From Micromonospora sp. WMMD812 (GTDB lineage Bacteria; Actinomycetota; Actinomycetes; Mycobacteriales; Micromonosporaceae): a stretch of 64,000 nt of DNA. The notes under the pieces are model-generated. The model ran no database searches. It was not told the DNA's origin and worked only from the letters and a program-made list of their open reading frames with translations. The stretch is taken from positions 2,502,001-2,566,000 of the forward strand of contig NZ_CP114904.1 of assembly GCF_027497215.1 (NCBI RefSeq), given 5' to 3'. Each line of letters opens with the position of its first letter. Positions within the stretch are counted from its first letter, which is position 1. Positions 16,734 through 25,115 of the stretch are shown piece after piece. The position numbers and the translations under genes were made by a program.

Positions 16734-17777
16734 GTGGGGCTGCGCTGCGACGCGGGGCCGCGGCGCGGCGTCGGCCACCTGGTCCGGTCGCTGGCCCTCG
16801 GCGAGGAGTTCCTGGCCCGGGGCGCGCGAGTCGAGGTGTTCGGCTCGGTCGACCGGGTCGGCTGGGCCGGCGCGCAGCTCGCGGCGCGGGGCATCCCGCT
16901 GCACCCGGGCCCGGACACGCCGGCGGAGCTGGTCGAGGCGGCCCGACGGCACGAGCTGGACGTCATGGTCCTCGACTCGTACGAGCTGGACCCGGCGGGC
17001 GCGGGCGCGCTGCGGGCCGCAGGTGTGCTCACCGTCGCCATCGTCGACGGGGACAGCCGGGGCCAGGACGCCGACCTGTACCTGGACCAGAACTTCGGCG
17101 CCGACACCCCCGAGCTGCCCGGCCGGCTGCTGGCGGGCGCGTCGTACGCCCTGCTGCGCGACAGCGTGGTGGCCGCCCGGCCGCCGGAGCCCCGGCCCGC
17201 GGCGACGGTCGGCCGCCCCCGGGTGCTCGCCTTCTTCGGCGGCACCGACGCGGTGGGCGCCGCACCGGTGCTGACCCGCGTGCTGCTCTCGACCGGCCTC
17301 CCGATGGAGCTGACCGTGGTGGTCGGCCGGCCGGAGATCGAGGCGGAGCTGGAGGACGTGACGCCGGGACGCGGGCAGACGGTACGGCCCGTCCCGCCCA
17401 CCGGCGAACTGCCGACGTTGATCGCGGCGGCGGACCTGGTCGTCAGCGCGGCGGGCACGTCCACCTGGGAGCTGTGCTGCCTCGGCGCGCCGGCGGCGCT
17501 GGTCTGCGTGGTCGACAACCAGCGCGAGTCGTACCACCGGGTGGTCCGGCACGGTCTGGTCGCGGGCCTGGGCGAACTGCCGGAGCTGGCGGCCGGCGGG
17601 CTGGCCGGGCGGACGGCCCGCGCGGCGGCCGGGCGGACCCTCCACGGGCTGCTCACCTCGCCGGAGCGGCGCGCCACGCTCGCGGCGCGTGCCTGGGCCG
17701 CGGTCGACGGGCGCGGCCGCGCCCGGGTGGTCGACGCGGTGCTCGACGCCCTCCGGGGAGCCACCCTGACCAGCTGA
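16734..17777 (+). CDS. pseG: UDP-2,4-diacetamido-2,4,6-trideoxy-altropyranose hydrolase
   Basis: PseG removes UDP from the PseH product, giving the free sugar used by PseI. The 347 residues show the GT-B-like PseG pattern. The glycine loop RRGVGHLVRSLALGEEFLAR carries the catalytic His (H15 from this start). VMVLDSYELD, LAFFGGTDAVG and ADLVVSAAGTSTWELCCLGA are the later nucleotide-binding parts, and VVDNQRESYHRV follows. The start is uncertain. The first beta strand seems to begin upstream (TTLRVGLRCDAG), yet no ATG, GTG or TTG precedes GTG 16734 in frame. A CTG at 16719, directly after GGAGGAG, could be the true start. It ends the pse operon. Confidence 0.88.
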   Translation: MGLRCDAGPRRGVGHLVRSLALGEEFLARGARVEVFGSVDRVGWAGAQLAARGIPLHPGPDTPAELVEAARRHELDVMVLDSYELDPAGAGALRAAGVLTVAIVDGDSRGQDADLYLDQNFGADTPELPGRLLAGASYALLRDSVVAARPPEPRPAATVGRPRVLAFFGGTDAVGAAPVLTRVLLSTGLPMELTVVVGRPEIEAELEDVTPGRGQTVRPVPPTGELPTLIAAADLVVSAAGTSTWELCCLGAPAALVCVVDNQRESYHRVVRHGLVAGLGELPELAAGGLAGRTARAAAGRTLHGLLTSPERRATLAARAWAAVDGRGRARVVDAVLDALRGATLTS

Positions 17778-17784
17778 CCATCGG

Positions 17785-17815
17785 TCGTACGGTTGTACGA
17801 AAGTGCTGCTAGGGT
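17785..17815 (+). promoter_or_regulatory. alkB-like gene promoter with LexA-like palindrome and damage-type spacing
   Basis: TCGTAC-GGTT-GTACGA (17785-17800) is a perfect palindrome in the layout of the actinobacterial LexA box (TCGAAC-N4-GTTCGA), with one symmetrical change. Overlapping it, TTGT at 17793 with 8 nt between a 9-nt block and TAGGGT (17810-17815) has the spacing of the RecA-NDp/PafBC-type promoter, though the C of TTGTC is missing. The ATG at 17823 follows TAGGGT by 7 nt, so the mRNA is probably leaderless. Confidence 0.5.
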
Positions 17816-17822
17816 GGGCTCC

Positions 17823-18458
17823 ATGACGCAGGCCGCCTACCAGCCGTCGATGCTCGACCTGACCGACGCCGGGCCGTCCCTGGGATCGCTGCCCGGCGGG
17901 CTGCGCCGGCACCGGCTCAGCCGGGGCGCCTGGGTCGACCACCTGCCCGGTTGGGTGCGGGGCTCCGACCAGGTGCTCGACACGCTGCTGCGGGACGTGC
18001 CGTGGCGCGCCGAGCGCCGCACGATGTACGACAGCGAGGTCGACGTCCCGCGCCTGCTCTGCTGGTACGACAGCGACCGACGGCTGCCCCATCCGGTGCT
18101 CACGGCGGCGCGGGCGGCGCTCACCCACCACTACGCCGCCGAGCTGCGCGAGCCGTTCGTCACCGCCGGCATGTGCCTCTACCGCACCGGCCGCGACAGC
18201 GTCGCCTGGCACGGCGACACGATCGGCCGCTCCGCGCACTCCGACACCATGGTCGCGATCGTCTCGTTCGGCTCGCCCCGCCCGCTCCTGCTGCGGCCAC
18301 GCGGCGGCGGGGCGAGCCTGCGGTTCCCGGTGGGCCACGGCGACCTGATCGTGATGGGCGGCTCCTGCCAGCGCACCTGGGAGCACGCCATCCCCAAGAC
18401 GGCCCGTCCGGTCGGCCCCCGGGTCAGCGTGCAGTTCCGCCCGGTCGACGTCGCCTGA
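17823..18458 (+). CDS. alkB: AlkB-like 2-oxoglutarate/Fe(II) dioxygenase
   Basis: A 211-residue dioxygenase of the AlkB family, which repairs alkylated bases in DNA or RNA by oxidative demethylation. The Fe(II) ligands fit H130 and D132 (VAWHGDTIGR) and H188 (TWEHAIPK). The 2-oxoglutarate contacts fit R200 and R206 in PRVSVQFRP. FVTAGMCLYRTGRDSVAW replaces the usual substrate-lid and N-x-Y segment. Length is normal for a bacterial AlkB. The ATG at 17823 suits a leaderless message. The promoter carries damage-response-like signals, which fits a repair role. It lies just after pseG but has its own promoter. Confidence 0.88.
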   Translation: MTQAAYQPSMLDLTDAGPSLGSLPGGLRRHRLSRGAWVDHLPGWVRGSDQVLDTLLRDVPWRAERRTMYDSEVDVPRLLCWYDSDRRLPHPVLTAARAALTHHYAAELREPFVTAGMCLYRTGRDSVAWHGDTIGRSAHSDTMVAIVSFGSPRPLLLRPRGGGASLRFPVGHGDLIVMGGSCQRTWEHAIPKTARPVGPRVSVQFRPVDVA

Positions 18459-18479
18459 CGCGGCCGCGACGGGCAAGGC

Positions 18480-18731
18480 TCACAGCAGGTCGACGAGCCG
18501 GTAGAGGACGGGCGAACCGGCGACGGCGACGTCGAGGCTGCGCCCGTGGCCGACCATCGGGATCTCCACGGCCACGTCCAGACAGTCGAGTGCCCCCGGC
18601 GGGATGTCGGTCGACTCGTGCCTGAGCACGACGACCGTCCGGCGCCGGGCGGCCGGGAGGTCGCCGAGGCCGTCGGCGGGCGTGCGGCCACCGGCCGGGA
18701 TCGGCTCGCCGTACCCCTCAAGCGTTATGAC
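18480..18731 (-). pseudogene. 3' remnant of a SpoU/TrmH-family RNA methyltransferase
   Basis: An open frame of 83 codons, read on the minus strand, ends in what looks like the C-terminal knot of SpoU methyltransferases. TVVVLRHESTDIPPGALDCL corresponds to the LGxE...G loop, VEIPMVGHGRSLDVAVAG to the motif IPM-G--SLNVAVA, and a final helix VLYRLVDLL follows. The N-terminal half is missing, there is no start codon in the expected place, and the conserved Asn of SLNV is Asp. The 5' boundary of the frame falls inside the 45-nt repeat at 18721-18765. A short functional protein from the internal GTG is possible but unlikely. Confidence 0.6.
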
Positions 18732-18765
18732 TCACCGGCATATCTATGACTCTGCGTCATAGCGC
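18721..18765 (-). repeat. 45-nt paired-palindrome element, copy A
   Basis: On the minus strand this reads GCGCTATGACGCAGAGTCAT, then 11 nt, then GTGAGTCATAACGCT. It matches 45766-45810 at 40 of 45 positions without gaps. It holds one nearly perfect 15-bp palindrome and a second half-site, as expected for a paired operator or promoter. Confidence 0.65.
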
Positions 18766-18818
18766 GTTCCGCGCCATGGTCCGCGCTCCGGGGTCGACAC
18801 CGTCGCTGCGCGCCGAGT

Positions 18819-18842
18819 GCCCCGGACCGTGCGGTCCGGGGC
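18819..18842 (-). terminator. Terminator of parE-parC
   Basis: A 10-bp perfect stem (GCCCCGGACC / GGTCCGGGGC, 4-nt loop) lies 19 bp after the parC stop on the minus strand. Confidence 0.6.
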
Positions 18843-18860
18843 GCCGTCGTGGGTCGAGGG

Positions 18861-21344
18861 TCAGCCGCGTTCGACCTGGTGGCCGACGACCGTGGGGCCG
18901 AGCATCACGGCGAAGCCGGAGCCGTCCCGGCGCGGGTCGGCGGCGGGCAGCTCGACCGGCTCGCCGTTGGCGGTGGCACCGACCGGGCGCGGCCCCACCC
19001 AGGCGACGACCACGTCGGTCTCGCCCTTGAGGAAACGCTGGGCGCGTACGCCGCCGGTGGCCCTCCCCTTCGCCGGGTACGCCGCGAAGGGCGTCACCTT
19101 GACCGTGGCACCCGTCGAGGTGACCACCATCGGCGCGCCGTGCGACGGGTCGTCGGTGCGGATCGCGCCGAAGAAGACCACCTGCGCGGCACCCGGGAGG
19201 TTGATGCCGGCCATGCCACCGCCCCGGATGCCCTGCGGGCGGACCAGGGTGGCGGGGAAGCGCAGCAGCGACGCCTCGGAGGTGATGAACGTGAGGGCCT
19301 CGGCACCGTCGGTCAGCCAGGTCGCCCCGACCACCTCGTCGCCCTCACGCAGGCTGATCACCTCGAACTCGTCGGAGCGGACCGGCCACTCCGGCGCGCA
19401 GACCTTGACGACGCCGTGTCGGGTGCCGAGGGCCAGCCCCGGCGAGCCCTCGGCGGTCGCGCCGAGCGGCGCCAGGCCCACCACGGTCTCGCCCGGCTCC
19501 AGCGGCACCAGCTCGGCGGCGGACATCCCGCCCCGCAGCGACACCGTGCCGGCCTGTTCCGGCAAGACCGGCAGCGGCAATACGTCGATCTTGAACGCCC
19601 GGCCGGCACTGGTCACCAGCAGCACCCGACCGCGGGCGGTGGAGTGCACGACGGCGCGTACCGCGTCGTGCTTGACCCGGCCGTGCCGGCGGCGCCCCTC
19701 GGCGGTCTCCTCCGACTCGGCCGCGGTGCGCGCCACCAGGCCGGTCGCGGAGAGGATCACCTGGCACGGGTCGTCGGCGACCTCCAGCGGGCCGGCCGGC
19801 ACGGACGCGGCGAGCACCTCCTTCAGGTCGCCGTCGACGAGTGTGGTGCGGCGCTCGGTGCCGAACTGCTTCGTCACCGCCGCCAGCTCGTCGGAGACGA
19901 CCTTCTTGAGCACCTTGGGGTCGTCGAGGATCGTGGAGAGCTGGGCGATCTCCTGGCGCAGCCGCTCCTGCTCGGCCTCCAGCTCCAGCCGGTCGTACTT
20001 GGTGAGCCGGCGCAGCGGAGTGTCCAGGATGTAGGCCGCCTGGATCTCGGAGAGCTTGAAGCGCTGCATCAGGCCGTCCTTGGCGGCCTGCGCGTCCTCG
20101 CTGGCCCGGATGAGCCGGACCACCTTGTCGATGTCGAGCAGGGCGATCAGCAGACCGTCGACCAGGTGCAGGCGCTCCTCGCGCTTGCGGCGCCGGTAGG
20201 AGCTGCGTCGGGTCACCACCTCGTAGCGGTGGGCCAGGAAGACCTCCAGCAGCGCCTTCAGCCCGAGGGTCTGCGGCTGCCCGTCGACCAGCACCAGGTT
20301 GTTGACGCCGAAGGACTGCTCCAGCGGCGTGAGCCGGTAGAGGTCGGCGAGCAGCGCCTGCGGGTTGACCCCGACCTTGCACTCGATGACCAGCCGGGTG
20401 CCGCTCTCCCGGTCGGTGAGGTCCTTGACATCGGCGATGCCGGTGAGCCGCTTGGTCTTGGTGACCTCGTTGGTGATCGCCGCGATGACCTTCTCCGCGC
20501 CCACGCCGTACGGCAGCTCCACCACGGTGATCGCCTGCCGGCCCCGGCTGCCCTCCAGCGGGCCGATCTCCACCTTGCCGCGCATCCGGACCACGCCGCG
20601 CCCGGTCTCGTACGCCCGGCGCACCTCGTCCAGACCGAGCAGCAGGCCACCGGTGGGCAGGTCGGGGCCCGGGACGAACTCCATGAGTTTGTCGAGTGTG
20701 GCGTCCGGGTGGTTGATCAGCCAGCGGGCGGCCGAGACGACCTCACCGAGGTTGTGCGGGATCATGTTGGTGGCCATTCCCACCGCGATCCCGGACGCGC
20801 CGTTGACCAGCAGGTTGGGGAACGCGGCCGGCAGGACGGTGGGCTGGGACAGCGAGCCGTCGTAGTTCGGCTCGAGGTCGACCGTGTCCTCGCCCAACTC
20901 GCCGACGAGCAGCATCGCCTCCCGGGACATCCGCGCCTCGGTGTAGCGCGCCGCCGCCGGGCCGTCGTCCGGGGACCCGAAGTTGCCGTGCCCGTCGATG
21001 AGCGGGACGTTGAGCGAGAAGTCCTGCGCGAGGCGGACCATGGCGTCGTAGATCGCCGCGTCGCCGTGCGGGTGGTACTTACCCATCACGTCGCCGACGA
21101 TCCGGGCGGACTTCACGTGCCCGCGGTCGGGCCGGTGGCCCTGCTCGTGCATCGACCAGAGGATCCGGCGGTGCACCGGCTTCAGGCCGTCCCGAGCGTC
21201 GGGCAGGGCGCGGGAGTGGATGACCGAGAACGCGTACTCCAGGTAGGAGTCGGAGACCTCGGTGACCAGCGGATTGTCGAAGACCCGCGCGCCGGCCTGG
21301 TCGAACGCGGAGTGGTCGACCTTCGTTTCCTTGCGGCGTGCCAT
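18861..21344 (-). CDS. parC: Type IIA topoisomerase subunit A (ParC / second GyrA-like)
   Basis: An 827-residue breakage-reunion subunit. LPDARDGLKPVHRRILWSM (48-66) opens the winged-helix domain, GKYHPHGDAAIYDAMVRLAQ (88-107) is the quinolone-determining region, and AARYTEARMS (131-140) holds the catalytic Tyr134. NFGSPDDGPAAARY and ASGIAVGMATNMIPHNLGEV follow. The C-terminal beta-pinwheel (~500-815) lacks a clear QRRGGKG GyrA box and has PAKGRATGGVRAQRFL instead, which favours a topoisomerase IV-like decatenase over gyrase. It lies 92 bp after parE in the same direction. The gyrA-gyrB pair of the chromosome is expected elsewhere. Quinolone-contact Ser is Ala96, followed by Ala97. Confidence 0.9.
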   Translation of the reverse strand: MARRKETKVDHSAFDQAGARVFDNPLVTEVSDSYLEYAFSVIHSRALPDARDGLKPVHRRILWSMHEQGHRPDRGHVKSARIVGDVMGKYHPHGDAAIYDAMVRLAQDFSLNVPLIDGHGNFGSPDDGPAAARYTEARMSREAMLLVGELGEDTVDLEPNYDGSLSQPTVLPAAFPNLLVNGASGIAVGMATNMIPHNLGEVVSAARWLINHPDATLDKLMEFVPGPDLPTGGLLLGLDEVRRAYETGRGVVRMRGKVEIGPLEGSRGRQAITVVELPYGVGAEKVIAAITNEVTKTKRLTGIADVKDLTDRESGTRLVIECKVGVNPQALLADLYRLTPLEQSFGVNNLVLVDGQPQTLGLKALLEVFLAHRYEVVTRRSSYRRRKREERLHLVDGLLIALLDIDKVVRLIRASEDAQAAKDGLMQRFKLSEIQAAYILDTPLRRLTKYDRLELEAEQERLRQEIAQLSTILDDPKVLKKVVSDELAAVTKQFGTERRTTLVDGDLKEVLAASVPAGPLEVADDPCQVILSATGLVARTAAESEETAEGRRRHGRVKHDAVRAVVHSTARGRVLLVTSAGRAFKIDVLPLPVLPEQAGTVSLRGGMSAAELVPLEPGETVVGLAPLGATAEGSPGLALGTRHGVVKVCAPEWPVRSDEFEVISLREGDEVVGATWLTDGAEALTFITSEASLLRFPATLVRPQGIRGGGMAGINLPGAAQVVFFGAIRTDDPSHGAPMVVTSTGATVKVTPFAAYPAKGRATGGVRAQRFLKGETDVVVAWVGPRPVGATANGEPVELPAADPRRDGSGFAVMLGPTVVGHQVERG

Positions 21345-21436
21345 GACTCAGCTTTCCCCTCGTACGAACCCGGCGCTCATGCCCCTCGCCACCCTGCGGC
21401 CGGCGTCGGCAGGGGGACTGGTCGCGCTGCGCCCGT

Positions 21437-23494
21437 TCATGCGTCGATCGCCTCCCGGTCGACCCGGTCGGCGGAGTCGATCAGCCAGTTGCGACGCGGC
21501 TCGACCTTCTCGCCCATCAACAGGTCGAGGATCCGCTCGGCGTCCTCGACGTCGTCGAGGGTGATGCGGCGGACCGCCCGGGTGGCCGGGTTCATCGTGG
21601 TCTCCCACAACTCGTCGGCGTCCATCTCGCCGAGACCCTTGAACCGCGGGATCGGGCTGACGATCTGCTTGCCGGCCTTCTCCAGCTTGCGGACCGTCGC
21701 CTCCATCTCGGCCTGGGTGTAGGTGTAGATCGTCTGCGGGTTGCGCCCCTTCGTGGTGATCTTGTGCAGGGGCGGCATCGCGGCGTAGAGCCGGCCGGCC
21801 TCGATCAGCGGACGCATGTAGCGGGCGAAGAGCGTGATCAGCAGCGTCCGGATGTGCGCGCCGTCCACATCGGCGTCCGCCATGATCAGGACGCGGCCGT
21901 AACGCAACGCGGAGAGGTCGAAGGTCCGCCCGGAGCCGGCCCCCAGCACCTGCACGATCGCCGCGCACTCGGCGTTGTCGAGCACCTGCTGGAGGTTGGC
22001 CTTCTGCACGTTGAGGATCTTGCCTCGGATCGGCAGCAGCGCCTGGTATTCGGCGGAGCGGGCGAGCCGACCGGTGCCGAGCGCGCTGTCGCCCTCGACG
22101 ATGAACAGCTCGCTGCGCTCGATGCCCGCCGCGCGGCAGTCGACCAGCTTGGCCGGCATCGACGCGCCCTCCAGAGCGGTCTTGCGCCGGGCGGCGTCCT
22201 TCTGCTGCTTCTGGGTCAGCCGCACCCGGGCCGCGTCGACGATCTTCTGGAGGACGGTGCGCGCCTCCGCCTTGGTCCTGCGGTCCTCCAGCCATGCCTT
22301 GAGGTGCTGCTCGACGAGGCCCTGGAGCACCTTCGTGATGCCGGCGGTGGACAGCTCGTCCTTGGTCTGCGAGGTGAACTGCGGCTCCGGGATCCGCACG
22401 TGCACCACGGCGGTCATGCCCTCCAGGACGTCGTCCAGGGTGGGCGCGTCCTCCTTGGGCTTGAGCAGGCCGCGGGCGTTGCGGGCCGCCTCGGCCAGGG
22501 TGCGGGCCAGGGCGCGCTCGAAACCCCTGCGATGGGTGCCGCCGTGCGCGTTGCGGATGGTGTTGGTGAAGCACTCCACCGTGCGCTCGTAGCCGGTGCC
22601 CCAGCGGAAGGCGATCTCGACCTCGGCGCGGCGCTGCACGTTGGACTGCATGACGCCGTTGGCGTCGGCCGCGTTCTCCCGGTAGCTGCCCTCGCCCGTG
22701 ACCAGCAGGGTGCCGGAGACCGGCCGGTCGCCGGACGGGGCCAGGAACTCCACCATGTCGGTCAGGCCGTTGGGGAAGTGGAACCGCTCCTCGGCCGGCG
22801 CCTCGCCGGTGTGGTCGCGCAGCAGGTAGCTCACGCCGGGGACCAGGAAGGCGGTGTTGCGCAGCTTCATCCGGACCGCGTCGACGTCGAGCGCGGCGGT
22901 GGTCTCGAAGTAGCGGGGGTCGTGCCAGTAGCGGATCGACGTGCCCGTGCGCTGGCCGCGCTTCATGGCGCCGACCACCTGCAGACCCGGCCCGGCGGTG
23001 AACGGCGCCTCCGGGCCGTCGCCGTCGAAGATCCCCGGCACGCCGTGCCGGAACGACATCGAGTGGACCTTGCCGCCCCGGCGGACCGTCACGTCGAACC
23101 GGCGGGAGAGCGCGTTGACCGCCGACGCGCCGACACCGTGCAGACCGCCCGAGGTCTTGTAGCCGGAGCCGCCGAACTTGCCGCCCGCGTGCAGCCGGGT
23201 GAGCACCAGCTCGACGCCGGAGAGCCCGGACCGGGCGTGCACGTCGGTCGGAATGCCCCGGCCGTCGTCGTCGACCTGGACCGAGCCGTCGGCGTGCAGC
23301 GTCACCTCGACCTTCTTGGCGTGACCGGCGACACCCTCGTCGGTGGAGTTGTCGAGGATCTCGTTGACGAGGTGACCCACGCCACGGCTGTCGGTGGAGC
23401 CGATGTACATGCCCGGGCGCTTGCGGACGGCGTCCAGCCCCTCGAGGTGGGTGAGGTCGTCGGCCCCGTACAGGGTGTCAGGCTCTGCGGTCAA
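21437..23494 (-). CDS. parE: Type IIA topoisomerase subunit B (ParE / second GyrB-like)
   Basis: The 685-residue ATPase subunit pairs with ParC. LEGLDAVRKRPGMYIGSTD (18-36) and HLVNEILDNSTDEGVAGHA (41-59, with the catalytic Glu45 and Mg-binding Asn49) belong to the GHKL ATPase domain. YKTSGGLHGVGASAVNALS is the ATP lid. FIVEGDSALG, IRGKILNVQKA and IMADADVDGAHIRTLLITLF form the TOPRIM domain with its DxD. The C-terminus matches ParE/GyrB. The start is TTG at 23494 (TAEPDTLYGADDL), nine nt after GGGAG. Upstream in-frame codons run through non-coding sequence and were rejected. Confidence 0.9.
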   Translation of the reverse strand: MTAEPDTLYGADDLTHLEGLDAVRKRPGMYIGSTDSRGVGHLVNEILDNSTDEGVAGHAKKVEVTLHADGSVQVDDDGRGIPTDVHARSGLSGVELVLTRLHAGGKFGGSGYKTSGGLHGVGASAVNALSRRFDVTVRRGGKVHSMSFRHGVPGIFDGDGPEAPFTAGPGLQVVGAMKRGQRTGTSIRYWHDPRYFETTAALDVDAVRMKLRNTAFLVPGVSYLLRDHTGEAPAEERFHFPNGLTDMVEFLAPSGDRPVSGTLLVTGEGSYRENAADANGVMQSNVQRRAEVEIAFRWGTGYERTVECFTNTIRNAHGGTHRRGFERALARTLAEAARNARGLLKPKEDAPTLDDVLEGMTAVVHVRIPEPQFTSQTKDELSTAGITKVLQGLVEQHLKAWLEDRRTKAEARTVLQKIVDAARVRLTQKQQKDAARRKTALEGASMPAKLVDCRAAGIERSELFIVEGDSALGTGRLARSAEYQALLPIRGKILNVQKANLQQVLDNAECAAIVQVLGAGSGRTFDLSALRYGRVLIMADADVDGAHIRTLLITLFARYMRPLIEAGRLYAAMPPLHKITTKGRNPQTIYTYTQAEMEATVRKLEKAGKQIVSPIPRFKGLGEMDADELWETTMNPATRAVRRITLDDVEDAERILDLLMGEKVEPRRNWLIDSADRVDREAIDA

Positions 23495-23831
23495 CTGGTC
23501 GTACTCCCAGGTCTCGGCGGTGTGGTGCCGCTCACTGGCGCGGCCGCGCCCGGCGCGGCGCGCCGCAGCGAGCCTAGCCGGATGCCCCGACAACCCCGTG
23601 GCACCCCGCGCGACCCGCCGGGCCGGACGTGAAACACCGGGACGAGGGCGGCGCGGGTGACGGCGCGGGTGGGCGGCGCCCGGCGGTGCAACGCCGGACG
23701 GCCACGCCGGATTCCGTACCGACCGGGCGGCCGGTGGAACCAGCGACGAACCATTGACGCTCATCATGTCCGAGTGATCTGATCGCGGTCTCGGAGGATC
23801 TTTCATATTTCGATGGACAGATAGGGGACGT
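23495..23831. other. 337-bp divergent spacer between parE and the SGNH hydrolase gene
   Basis: No credible coding frame. The right third is unusually AT-rich for this window (TCTTTCATATTTCGATGGAC, around 23799-23818) and probably holds the promoter of the rightward gene. TTGACG at 23754 is a possible -35, without a convincing -10 at the right distance. Confidence 0.5.
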
Positions 23832-25091
23832 ATGTCCAGGTTCCGTCGTACCGCGCTGGTTGCGGCGCTCGCCGTGGCCACGGCCACCCTCTCCACCGCC
23901 GTCGCGCCGCCCGCCCCGGCCTCGGCCGCCCTGCCCACCGCGGCGGTCGCCCTCGGGGACAGTTTCGTCAGCGGCGAGGGCGCCGGAGCGTACACCCCGG
24001 TGGTGGACGTCAACGGCGTCGCGCAGGGCTTCCCCGGCTGGACGGCGCCCAACAGCAACGCCTACTTCTGCCACCGCTCGGCGAACGCGTCGCTGCACCG
24101 CGCGGCCCTGCCCAGCATCCAGGACCGGTTCAACCTGGCCTGCTCCGGCGGTCAGCCCCACGACATCGCCACCGCGTCGGCGGCGCGGACCAAGGGGCGT
24201 CAGGTCGCCGCCCAGCTCGACCAGCTCCGCGCGGTGGCCCAGACCCACGACATCGACCTGGTCCTGCTCGGGGTCGGCTCCAACAACAGTTCGTTCACCT
24301 TCGGCAACGTCGCCGAGAAGTGCGCGAACCGGTTCATCGCCGACGCCTGGACCGGCTGGTGGGAGTTCTGGGCCTACCTGAACGGCCCCGTACCGCAGGA
24401 GCCGTGCGCCGACGCCGACCTGGCCACCGCCGCCCAGTTCAGCGCGGCGACCGCCGAGACCGTCACGGCGGTACGCCATGTGCTGACCACGCTCGACCAG
24501 GTCGACGCGGACGGCCAGCACCGGATCGTCTTCCAGGACTACACCAACCCCCTGCCGTCCGACCTCTACTCGAGCTTCCACGAGGAGGACAGCCGGGACG
24601 ACACGCGGGACAAGTTCCGCGCCCTGGGCGCCGAGCGCTACGCGGCCGGGTGCCCGATCCACCGCGCCAGCCTGCCGCCCGGTCACCGGTTCTCGCAGGG
24701 CCTGGGCATCTTGGTGAAATCGACCCGGGACACCCTGGCGACGGAGTTCCCCGCCGCCGACCTGGTCTACCTGAACGTGCAGCGGGCCTTCGACGGCGCG
24801 CGGCTCTGCGAGACGGCGACCAGCCCGACCGGGGCGCTGGCCACCCCGATCCGACTCCAGGACGACCCGCCGAACGGCGCCTTCGTGACCAGCCTGTCGG
24901 GCAAGGACAAGATCGCCATCCAGCGGATCGCCAACGTCTGCGCCAGCTACTTCCAGACCTGCCAGGAGTCCTGGCACCCGAACGCCGCCGGGCACCAGGT
25001 GCTCGGGCAGTGCCTGGCCGGCGCCGCAGCCACCGCCGCCCGCGCGGTCTCCTGCGTCCGCGCCGGCAACGGCTCGATATCCGTCTCCTGA
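23832..25091 (+). CDS. Secreted SGNH/GDSL-family hydrolase
   Basis: A 419-residue exported esterase or lipase-type protein. The signal peptide is residues 1-33 (basic RFRRT, hydrophobic core, cleavage near PAPASAA). ALGDSFVSGEG (40-50) contains nucleophile Ser44, VLLGVGSNNSSFTFG gives the Gly/Asn oxyanion residues, and SWHPNAAGHQ near the C-terminus carries the catalytic His with its upstream acidic partner. Several Cys residues could form disulfides in the extracellular form. Substrate is unknown; relatives cleave lipids, acetyl-xylan or other esters. The ATG follows AGGGGACGT. It is divergent from parE and followed by a hairpin, so it is monocistronic. Confidence 0.85.
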   Translation: MSRFRRTALVAALAVATATLSTAVAPPAPASAALPTAAVALGDSFVSGEGAGAYTPVVDVNGVAQGFPGWTAPNSNAYFCHRSANASLHRAALPSIQDRFNLACSGGQPHDIATASAARTKGRQVAAQLDQLRAVAQTHDIDLVLLGVGSNNSSFTFGNVAEKCANRFIADAWTGWWEFWAYLNGPVPQEPCADADLATAAQFSAATAETVTAVRHVLTTLDQVDADGQHRIVFQDYTNPLPSDLYSSFHEEDSRDDTRDKFRALGAERYAAGCPIHRASLPPGHRFSQGLGILVKSTRDTLATEFPAADLVYLNVQRAFDGARLCETATSPTGALATPIRLQDDPPNGAFVTSLSGKDKIAIQRIANVCASYFQTCQESWHPNAAGHQVLGQCLAGAAATAARAVSCVRAGNGSISVS

Positions 25092-25115
25092 CCCGACGTA
25101 CCGATGCACGGCCGA

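Noticed and set aside
18849..21722. A 957-codon open frame on the plus strand
   Set aside because: It is antisense to parC, and the high-GC codon bias of parC produces the opening; no motif or SD.
18861..23494. Reading the topoisomerase pair as the main DNA gyrase
   Set aside because: The A subunit lacks a clear GyrA box and the pair is not next to dnaA, dnaN or recF; topoisomerase IV-like is more likely.
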